NCBI RefSeq assembly: GCF_014650895.1
Contig: NZ_BMVV01000024.1
Coordinates: 1 to 64,000, forward strand
DNA from: Streptomyces omiyaensis
GTDB lineage: Bacteria; Actinomycetota; Actinomycetes; Streptomycetales; Streptomycetaceae
Direction of reading: 5' to 3'
DNA: 64,000 nt
Shown: positions 1-5,492 of the stretch, in pieces
Layout of the letters: every line of letters begins with the position of its first letter
How positions within the stretch are numbered: position 1 is the stretch's first letter
Translations under genes and position numbers: made by a program
The notes under the pieces: generated by a model
Seen by the model: only the letters and a program-made list of their open reading frames with translations
Database searches by the model: none
Told to the model about the DNA's origin: nothing

Positions 1-380
1 TCCACCGACACAGCGATCTCCACGCGGCTGTTCTCGCCCGGGCGGGCGAGCCTCCGCCCGGGGCGACAACCGGGACGCAGGCCAGCCGCCGGTCGCTGCT
101 GGCCGACGTCGCGAACCTCACGGCCCGCAACGGCCGGCTGACCGCACACATCACCCGGCTCGAACGACGGCTCTCCGAGGCCCTCGGACAAGCCGCCTGG
201 GAAGCCTCCGGTCTCGGCGCCCCGGCGGACGTCGACACCCTCACCCGGAGGGTCGAGGAGCTGGAACAGCAGATCCTCGATCTCCGGGCCGAACTCGCCG
301 AACGCGACGACGACCTCGCCGCCGCACGCACCGCGAACCGGGAACTCATGGCCCAGATCAACACGCCGCACGTCGGCTGA
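1..380 (+). CDS. DUF6262-like recombination accessory protein, C-terminal part
   Basis: The reading frame is open from position 3 to the TGA at 378-380, so only the last 125 residues are in the window. The visible part is polar and predicted helical. A heptad-like stretch runs from SLLADVANLTARNGRLTAHI through RLERRLSEAL, and a second coiled coil follows (VEELEQQILDLRAEL). This arrangement resembles the C-terminus of the DUF6262/TnpC-like proteins encoded after pairs of tyrosine recombinases in Tn554-like elements of Streptomyces; that match is from memory. If right, the recombinases lie just left of the window and another mobile element abuts this region. Confidence 0.6.
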   Translation, partial: HRHSDLHAAVLARAGEPPPGATTGTQASRRSLLADVANLTARNGRLTAHITRLERRLSEALGQAAWEASGLGAPADVDTLTRRVEELEQQILDLRAELAERDDDLAAARTANRELMAQINTPHVG

Positions 381-394
381 CCGCACCAACCTCG

Positions 395-425
395 ACGGCT
401 CTTCGCCCGAAGGGCGAAGAGCCGT
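395..425 (+). terminator. Intrinsic terminator hairpin
   Basis: A perfect 14-bp stem (395-408 with 412-425) closes a GAA loop 14 bases after the stop of the gene ending at 380. There is no T-run, as is usual in Streptomyces terminators. It may serve both strands because the next gene converges on it. Confidence 0.75.
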
Positions 426-469
426 CCGCAACACCTGTCGGGCACGAACTCCGGGGCACGTCACCGGGT

Positions 470-733
470 TCACCAGCGGAAACCAGCGGCCCGGGACTCT
501 CCCGCAGCCCTGAACCCGAGGGAAGCGACGTGGTGGAGGCAGGCGCGGCGGCCGCCGGCGGTGCCGACGGTGACGGTCGTGCCGTCCTCCTCGCGCTCGT
601 ACTTGACGGGGGCCTCGTCGGTGGCGCCCTTGCACTGGGCGTCGAAGTCGGACTGGCCCCAGTGGTCGGCGTGGTCGGCCGCGGCGCGCAACAGGGCGTA
701 CGCGGCGGCGAAGGCGGCGGAGCGGTGGTTCAT
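470..733 (-). CDS. Hypothetical protein (87 aa)
   Basis: A small protein read leftward. Its codon use is Streptomyces-like (GC-rich third positions). An alanine-rich N-terminal helix (AFAAAYALLRAAADHADHW) is followed by a charged middle (VKYEREEDGTTVTVG) and a basic C-terminus. No family recognised. It is the last gene of the leftward block and faces the terminator at 395-425. The ATG at 733 is preceded by a purine-rich AGGAG-like site on the minus strand. Confidence 0.55.
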   Translation of the reverse strand: MNHRSAAFAAAYALLRAAADHADHWGQSDFDAQCKGATDEAPVKYEREEDGTTVTVGTAGGRRACLHHVASLGFRAAGESRAAGFRW

Positions 734-822
734 GCTGGTGTTCTCCTCGGTTCTGCTCTGGACGGGGAGGCGGGGGCGGCCGGTCGCTTGGCCGTGGACG
801 GCCGCCCCTGTTCCGGTTCGGG

Positions 823-1053
823 TCAGTCGGTCTGGACGAAGCGCAGGATCTGCTTGCGGACGTGCTCGCGGGAGAAGTCGAGGTGGGCGGCGGCGGCGGT
901 CTGGGTGAGGTTCTTGGCCTTGATCTCGTCGGCGACGGCGGTCCAGTAGGCGCGGTGCGCGGCTTCGATCGCCTGGTCGCGGTTGGTGGCCGCCTGGTCG
1001 AGGCGCTTCTTCGCGGCGGCGGCTTCGGGGGTCTCGGGTCGGGCGGGGGTCAT
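823..1053 (-). CDS. Small helix-turn-helix-like protein (76 aa)
   Basis: The N-terminal half is a charged helix (residues 9-40). The C-terminal half (NLTQTAAAAHLDFSREHVRKQ, about residues 49-69) has the spacing of a helix-turn-helix: an alanine-rich first helix, a turn at LDFS and a basic recognition-like helix. A small DNA-binding regulator is the likely role, but no specific family is assigned. It belongs to the leftward gene block and is expressed from the same strand as its neighbours. Confidence 0.65.
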   Translation of the reverse strand: MTPARPETPEAAAAKKRLDQAATNRDQAIEAAHRAYWTAVADEIKAKNLTQTAAAAHLDFSREHVRKQILRFVQTD

Positions 1054-1179
1054 GGTGATCGGCTCCGTACTCGGTGAGGGACGATGTGGACTGCCCCCTG
1101 CTCCGATCTGGAGCGGGCCGGGCGGACCGGGGCGGGCGGCACGTGGTTGGTAGCCGGTGAGGCCGCTCGCCCCGGGAGT

Positions 1180-1359
1180 TCAGCTGGTGACGTCCCAGCC
1201 GGAGGCGGTACGGCGGATGCGGGCGCCGGGGATGGTGATCTGTCCGACGACGGGGCCGCAGTCCAGGTCCTCGATCTGCGTCAGGAGGGCGGCGATCTGC
1301 TCGCCCAGCTCACGGGCCTTGGCCTCGCGGCGGTTCTGCTCACCCATGTCGGTGATCAT
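1180..1359 (-). CDS. Hypothetical small protein (59 aa)
   Basis: The longest frame opens at 1419, but the start at 1359 (ATG ATC ACC) is preferred because a GAGAGGGG ribosome-binding site lies eight bases upstream. The short product has an N-terminal helix (EQNRREAKARELGEQIAALLTQI split by a turn) and a C-terminal beta-like part (VVGQITIPGARIRRTASGW). No family recognised. The operator-like repeats at 1410-1461 sit immediately upstream, so it is probably the first gene of a short transcript controlled by them. Confidence 0.55.
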   Translation of the reverse strand: MITDMGEQNRREAKARELGEQIAALLTQIEDLDCGPVVGQITIPGARIRRTASGWDVTS

Positions 1360-1409
1360 TCGGCACCCCTCTCGCTGTCGGTGTGGGCTGCTGCCCACCC
1401 CCACAGAAT

Positions 1410-1461
1410 GCCAACTCACAGTTGGCTAAGTCAATAGCAACTTGGCCAACTACAAGTTGGA
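1410..1461. promoter_or_regulatory. Two operator-like palindromes, GCCAAC-N4-AGTTGGC type
   Basis: Copy one at 1410-1426 reads GCCAACTCACAGTTGGC. Copy two at 1445-1461 reads GCCAACTACAAGTTGGA. Both share a 17-bp design of inverted half sites around a short centre, and their starts are 35 bp apart. They lie just upstream of the leftward gene starting at 1359. Two more copies of the design are found at 3820-3869 ahead of another leftward gene, which supports a shared repressor. Confidence 0.65.
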
Positions 1462-1561
1462 TTCCTGGCCGCTGGACCTGTTGGACCCAACGGGGGCAAT
1501 GACCCCGGACATGCGAGTGGGCCGCCCCCGGGGATCGGGGGCGGCCCACGGCCTCGGTCGG

Positions 1562-1756
1562 TCAGGGGTTGATCTTCGAGACGCTGGAGGTCACGCCCTC
1601 CAGGCCCTGGCGGATCTCGGGGGCGACGGTGGTGGAGGCGAGGAAGAAGCCGAACAGCACGGCGACCACGGCGGCGGGCCACTTGAGGTGGCCGCCCCGG
1701 ACGAGGAGGACCAGGACGATGGCCAGGAGCAGGATGACGGAGAGCGAGAGCTGCAT
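1562..1756 (-). CDS. Small membrane protein (64 aa)
   Basis: The first 40 residues are almost entirely hydrophobic (LSVILLLAIVLVLLVRGG, then WPAAVVAVLFGFFLAS), giving two predicted membrane helices with a short basic turn. The C-terminal tail is polar (APEIRQGLEGVTSSVSKINP). A GAAGGGA ribosome-binding site precedes the ATG at 1756. Small membrane proteins of this sort are common in Streptomyces plasmid transfer and spread (Spd) operons, but no family can be named. It lies 40 bp downstream of the gene ending at 1797 and is probably co-transcribed with it. Confidence 0.65.
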   Translation of the reverse strand: MQLSLSVILLLAIVLVLLVRGGHLKWPAAVVAVLFGFFLASTTVAPEIRQGLEGVTSSVSKINP

Positions 1757-1796
1757 GGGTTCCCTTCGGGGCTCGGGACGGGCGGGTCGCGAGGGG

Positions 1797-2408
1797 TCAG
1801 GAGGAGTGGGCGCGGGAGGCGTTCTCGGAGCGCGGGCCGGTGACGCGGTCGAGGAGCGGCCACAGGCGTTCGCCGGCGGCGCCCCACTCGGGGGCGGCGA
1901 GGGTGAGGTAGACCCCGGTGGCGGCCTGCTCGACGAGCTCGGGCCGCAGGCCGCGCCACTCGACGAGCGTCAGGTTGGCGCGGTCGAGGTAGCCGCCGAA
2001 GGCGGTGAACGGCTCGCCGTCCACGGTGGTGACGATGTACGGCTCGCTGTAGGTCTCGGCGGTGTGGTCGTCGACCCGGGCGACCAGGCCCTCGGCGAGC
2101 GCGGCCGCGGTGAGGCGGTCGAGGAGGCCGGGGTCGGTCACCAGGCCGGTGACCGCGGCGCGCTGCTCCCAGGTGGTCCCCGCCTCGCCGGGCTGGGAGA
2201 CGGTGGTGATGTAGCCGGCGCGGCAGGCGGCGGCGAGCGTGGGGACCAGGTGCTCGGTCTCCTCGTCGGGGCCGTAGCGGGCGGCGTAGCCGGGGCGGGA
2301 GGCGATCTCGCCCTCCAGCCAGCGGGCCATCAGTTCGCCGACCTCGGTCCAGGTGGCGGCGTTCTTCCAGCGGCGGCGGTCTCGGATGCTCATCCAGGGC
2401 AGTCGCAT
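1797..2408 (-). CDS. Hypothetical protein, possibly DUF6919-like (203 aa)
   Basis: A soluble 203-residue protein. The N-terminal segment (SIRDRRRWKNAATWTEVGEL, MARWLEGEIASRPGY) followed by a conserved-looking core (ACRAGYITTVSQPGEAG) resembles plasmid-borne DUF6919 proteins of Streptomyces; this is a recollection of pattern, not a search result. Function is unknown. It ends two bases before the neighbouring leftward gene start at 2408-2411, indicating an operon with 2411-2602 and 1562-1756. An internal ATG (MSIRD) five codons in is an alternative start. Confidence 0.65.
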   Translation of the reverse strand: MRLPWMSIRDRRRWKNAATWTEVGELMARWLEGEIASRPGYAARYGPDEETEHLVPTLAAACRAGYITTVSQPGEAGTTWEQRAAVTGLVTDPGLLDRLTAAALAEGLVARVDDHTAETYSEPYIVTTVDGEPFTAFGGYLDRANLTLVEWRGLRPELVEQAATGVYLTLAAPEWGAAGERLWPLLDRVTGPRSENASRAHSS

Positions 2409-2410
2409 GG

Positions 2411-2602
2411 TCAGCCGACCTTCCGGATCTCGTCGCTGCGGACCAGGACGGGGGCGATCCAGATGCTGATCGAGCCGACGGTCCAGCGGTAGTCGGTCAG
2501 CGGGCCCGGGGGGACCTCGTCGATGACCTTGCCGGTCTTTCCGATGGCCCGCGGGTCATCGTCGCACGAGACGAACTCCACGATGTCTCCGGCGTTGAAC
2601 AC
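2411..2602 (-). CDS. Small beta-rich protein (63 aa)
   Basis: The short sequence MFNAGDIVEFVSCDDDP followed by GKTGKVIDEVPPG and YRWTVGSISIWIAPVLVRSD has alternating hydrophobic strands and turns, like small SH3/KOW-type barrels. No specific family assigned. The start at 2602 is preceded by an AGGAGGAA ribosome-binding site. It is the first gene of the three-gene leftward set 2602-1562. Confidence 0.6.
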   Translation of the reverse strand: MFNAGDIVEFVSCDDDPRAIGKTGKVIDEVPPGPLTDYRWTVGSISIWIAPVLVRSDEIRKVG

Positions 2603-2624
2603 TGTTCCTCCTGCTCAGGGCGGG

Positions 2625-2660
2625 TTACCCCTGTTGGGTCTAACGGGTCTGTCCTTGGTG
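2625..2660. repeat. Degenerate copy of a TGTTGG-CCAACA palindromic element
   Basis: The sequence CCTGTTGGGTCTAACGGG lies between the leftward genes 2830-3765 and 2411-2602. It matches the cores at 1478-1494 and 3898-3922 (GTTGGacCCAAC). Its position between transcription units suggests a terminator or protein-binding site. Confidence 0.45.
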
Positions 2661-2829
2661 GTGGGGGCCGGTGCCGGCGGGCCCGGCCGCAGGGGCGGGC
2701 CCGCCGGTACGGGGCTCCCTAGGGGGCAGGGAGGATGGGGGTTCCTCCCCGCCCCGGTCTGGAGCGGGTTCGGAGGCCCGGGGCGGCCGGAAGTTCCTTG
2801 GCCGGGATGGCGGCCGCCCCGGGGCGAAG

Positions 2830-3765
2830 TCAGCGGCGGCGGCGCGGCTGGTAGCCGCCCATCCGGCGCTGGGGGGCGCGGACGCTGCCGGAGACCGTGC
2901 TGGTGATCACGTCCAGGTCGTCGGTGAGGGCGGCCTCGGTGGCGGTGATGTCGATGTCGCCGGACATCGTGCTGGCGCTGAGGTCGCCGCCGGTGGTGGC
3001 GTGGGCGCGGATGTCGCCGGACATGGTCTTGAGCCGGGCGGAGCCGCCGAAGTCGGCGATGGTGATGTCGCCGCTCATGGTGTTGGCCTCGACGACGTCG
3101 GTGCTGCCCAGCCGGATGTCGCCGCTCATCGTCTTGGCGTCGATGAACGCGGCCTTCTCGACCCGGACGTCGCCGGACTGGGTGCTGGCGGCGACCTTGC
3201 TGACGTGTCCGGCGCGGACGCTGCCGGACTGGGTGTTGCCGCTGACGTTGAGCAACGCGCCCTCGGCGACGATGTCGGCGGACTGCGTACCGCCGATGAC
3301 CGAGCTGCCCTCGGGCACGATGGCGGTGATCTCGATGGGCGAGCTGCCCTGGATGATCGTGGTGCCGCCGGTGAAGCGGACGCCGTTGATGACGACGTCG
3401 CCGACGACGTTGCCGCCGCTGACGCCGACGAAGTTCCCGCCGATGACGCTGCCGCCGATCTGGATGGTGGAGCCGCGGTTGTTGCTGACGACGGACTGGA
3501 CGACGCTGCGGCCGCCGCCGGTGATGATCGTGGTGCCGCCGCCCTTGCCCTGGACGCTGGCGTACAGGGTGGTGCCGGACTGGCGGATGCTCGCGGCGCG
3601 GACCGCGTCGGCGGCCTCGCCCTCCTCGTCGGCCGTGCGGATGGTCAGGGTGGCGCGCTCACAGTTCCGCTCGGCGCGGACGGTGACGATGCCGCCGTGG
3701 CCCGTGAGGGTGGCGTCGATGGTGACGGGGCCGGCGGTCTCGGCGGTGAACTCTCGCGTGGTCAC
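2830..3765 (-). CDS. DUF4097-like beta-solenoid repeat protein (311 aa)
   Basis: The second half carries a tandem repeat of about 17-18 residues with the core T-x-S-G-D-I/V. TMSGDI occurs four times exactly, with variants TQSADI, TQSGSV, TQSGDV and TVSGSV. This regular spacing is typical of the DUF4097 beta-strand repeat fold, a right-handed solenoid. The first 60 residues are a separate beta-rich start (TIDATLTGHGGIVTVRAE), and a glycine-rich linker (GKGGGTTIITGGGRS) joins the parts. No signal peptide or membrane helix is visible, and the C-terminus is basic (PRRRR). The GTG start at 3765 has a GAGGAG ribosome-binding site. Upstream lie two operator-like repeats, so it is probably a regulated monocistronic gene. 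The molecular role is unknown. Confidence 0.75.
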   Translation of the reverse strand: MTTREFTAETAGPVTIDATLTGHGGIVTVRAERNCERATLTIRTADEEGEAADAVRAASIRQSGTTLYASVQGKGGGTTIITGGGRSVVQSVVSNNRGSTIQIGGSVIGGNFVGVSGGNVVGDVVINGVRFTGGTTIIQGSSPIEITAIVPEGSSVIGGTQSADIVAEGALLNVSGNTQSGSVRAGHVSKVAASTQSGDVRVEKAAFIDAKTMSGDIRLGSTDVVEANTMSGDITIADFGGSARLKTMSGDIRAHATTGGDLSASTMSGDIDITATEAALTDDLDVITSTVSGSVRAPQRRMGGYQPRRRR

Positions 3766-3819
3766 AAGGACTCCTCGGTGTCTGTTCTGCGGCTCCCGGT
3801 CGGGGCCGCATCGCTAGAG

Positions 3820-3869
3820 TGTCAACTTTTTATTGGCATGTCTAGTGTATGCCTACTTTTTGTTGGCAC
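3820..3869 (-). promoter_or_regulatory. Two operator-like repeats upstream of the solenoid gene
   Basis: On the minus strand the copies read GCCAACAAAAAGTAGGC and GCCAATAAAAAGTTGAC, starting exactly 30 bp apart (3850 and 3820). They match the 17-bp palindromes at 1410-1461 in half-site sequence and spacing. The A/T-rich centre and the location 55-100 bases before the GTG at 3765 fit a promoter-operator. A TTGACA string inside one copy could be a -35 element. Confidence 0.6.
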
Positions 3870-3892
3870 ATTCTTGTTTGTGCAGGTCAGGC

Positions 3893-3923
3893 GCGGTCAG
3901 CCTTGTTGGACCCAACAGGGCTG
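3893..3923. repeat. Palindromic element with TGTTGG-CCAACA core
   Basis: Arms of 15 bp with one mismatch pair (GGTCAGCC-t-TGTTGG against CCAACA-g-GGCTGACC) form a strong hairpin between leftward genes 3954-4649 and 2830-3765. It is the best copy of a family also seen near 1478, 2630 and 8697. It may act as a terminator for the upstream gene. Confidence 0.6.
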
Positions 3924-3953
3924 ACCGGGAAGGGGGTGGGTTCTTCGCCCCCG

Positions 3954-4649
3954 TCAGTCGTCGGAGTCGCCGCCGTCGCGCATCTTGCGCTCGTGCCTGC
4001 GCTGGCCGTACTTGCCGGCCTCCTTGATGCCGTCGCGGGCGGCGCCGATGCCCTCCTTGCCGAGGTCGGCGACGGAGCCGACGGCGCTGGCGGCGGATCC
4101 GGCGATCTGCCCGGCGGCGCCCGCGACCTGGCCGACGGCGCCGGCGGTGGCGGCGACGGCGTTGAAGAAGGCGCTGGCGGCGCCTCCGCCGCCGCGCGGC
4201 ACCCGGGCCGGGGCCTGGGCACCGGCCGCGGCGGCGCCCTTGCCGTTCTTGGCGGCGCCGAACGCCTGGGCGGCCGCCCCGCCCTTGCCGGGGGCCGCCG
4301 CGCCCTGGGCTCCGGTGCCGGCGCCGAGCGAGATGATCTGCGCGTCGACGCTCGTGCCGGTGGGGAGCTTGCCGCGCACGCGCCCGGTCTTGCCGGGGGC
4401 GGCGAGCGCTTGGAGCTCCTCCTTGGTCACGTGCTGGACCTGGAAGACGCACTCGGCGGGCTTGGTCTTGCGCCCGTTGTCGTCGCGCCCGGTGTGGGTC
4501 TTGCCGCAGGTGCCGACGACTCCGGCCGGGGTGATGTAGAGGGTGATCACCTTGGCGGGGAAGTGCGGGGTGTCGGGGCAGTCGACCCAGTGGCCGCCGA
4601 AGGCGGGGCGGCCCTTGAAGACGATGCGGACCGGTCCGGCGGCCGCCAT
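3954..4649 (-). CDS. Hypothetical protein with Gly/Ala-rich tail (231 aa)
   Basis: The N-terminal domain (about residues 1-95) looks folded and beta-rich, with three cysteines (VDCPD, VGTCGKTH, AECVFQ) and a PAKVITLYITPAGVVG strand pair. The rest is a low-complexity Gly/Ala linker followed by an amphipathic, glycine-zipper-like segment (about residues 150-200) and a basic tail (GQRRHERKMRDGGDSDD). Glycine-zipper segments can insert in or coat membranes. The ATG at 4649 overlaps the stop of the preceding gene by one base, showing translational coupling. No family recognised; a role in plasmid spread is possible from context only. Confidence 0.65.
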   Translation of the reverse strand: MAAAGPVRIVFKGRPAFGGHWVDCPDTPHFPAKVITLYITPAGVVGTCGKTHTGRDDNGRKTKPAECVFQVQHVTKEELQALAAPGKTGRVRGKLPTGTSVDAQIISLGAGTGAQGAAAPGKGGAAAQAFGAAKNGKGAAAAGAQAPARVPRGGGGAASAFFNAVAATAGAVGQVAGAAGQIAGSAASAVGSVADLGKEGIGAARDGIKEAGKYGQRRHERKMRDGGDSDD

Positions 4650-5275
4650 CAGTCCTGCTTCCAGGTGCCGGTGAGGGTGCCCTCGAAGGTGCCGGTCTTC
4701 GGCTTCTTGTCCTTGCCGCCGCTGCACAGGACGCGCAGGACGAGCAGGCCGCCGAGGAAGACGCCGACGACCTTGAGGGCGGTGACGACGAAGGCCCACA
4801 GGGCGGCGGCGCCGGCGCTGATGCCCGCGCCGATCGCCGGGCCGTACAGGGCGAGGCCGGTGGTGAGGGCGCCGCCGCCGGCGAGGTAGGCGGCGGCCTT
4901 GAGCTTGGCCGTGTTGGTGGTGAGCCAGGCGGGCCGGCTGCCCGGGCCGCCGGTCTCCTTGCCGGGCTCGGACGGGGCGGTGGCCGGGGTGAGCGGGGCG
5001 AGGGGGACGACCTCGTACTCGACGCGGGTGGCGCCGTCGGGGGTGGTGTGGTGGATCGTCTTGAGGGTGTAGCCGGGGGGCGGGACCGGCACGGCCGGGG
5101 TGGCGGGGGCGGCGGGCGCGGGCCGGGTGGTCTCGAAGGCGGACTCGACGAGCCGGGCCTCGTCGAGGAGCTGGCGGACGCTGGCGGCGGTGGCCGGGTC
5201 GACGGTGGAGTCGTACACGGGGCTGGTCCTCTCGATCGGGGCGGTGAGGGGGGCGTGGCGGTCGGCGGAGGGCAT
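4649..5275 (-). CDS. Membrane protein, Spd-like (208 aa)
   Basis: The first 120 residues are soluble and proline-rich. The C-terminal part contains two or three hydrophobic segments (AAYLAGGGALTTGLALYG, AGISAGAAALWAFVVTALK, VVGVFLGGLLVLRVLCSGG) and a short basic cytosolic tail. This one-tail, multi-helix layout is seen in the spread (Spd) proteins of Streptomyces plasmids, which help plasmid movement within recipient mycelium, but sequence similarity is not established here. The ATG at 5275 is chosen for its GAGGAGAG ribosome-binding site; an earlier in-frame ATG at 5302 lacks one. It lies downstream of the FtsK-like gene and is followed by 3954-4649 with one-base overlap. Confidence 0.65.
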   Translation of the reverse strand: MPSADRHAPLTAPIERTSPVYDSTVDPATAASVRQLLDEARLVESAFETTRPAPAAPATPAVPVPPPGYTLKTIHHTTPDGATRVEYEVVPLAPLTPATAPSEPGKETGGPGSRPAWLTTNTAKLKAAAYLAGGGALTTGLALYGPAIGAGISAGAAALWAFVVTALKVVGVFLGGLLVLRVLCSGGKDKKPKTGTFEGTLTGTWKQD

Positions 5276-5341
5276 GATCGGCGTCTCTCCTCGTGGGATC
5301 ATTTTGTGGGGGTTTGTAACCTGCGGCGGCACCCGGGGCGG

Positions 5342-5467
5342 GCGCCATAACCGCAGGTCAGGGCGTGTGGCGGACCTCGTGGCGGGGGTGGTGACCCCAG
5401 GGCGGCGCCCGGGGGTACCGGGCACCGCCCTGGGGTGCGGCATAGGCTCTGACCTGGGCTTATGGCG
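5342..5467. promoter_or_regulatory. Long imperfect inverted repeat around a hairpin
   Basis: A 22-bp sequence at 5342-5363 (CGCCATAAccgCAGGTCAGg) recurs inverted at 5446-5467 with 19 of 22 positions matching. Between them a hairpin has an 11-bp perfect stem (5395-5405 with 5425-5435) extended by GCCC/GGGC. It fills the 217-bp gap between the FtsK-like gene and the membrane protein gene. It could be a terminator-operator or a transfer locus (clt) recognised by the translocase; the sequence alone does not decide. Confidence 0.45.
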
Positions 5468-5492
5468 GGCGCCCTAGGTCATGCCCTGGGGG

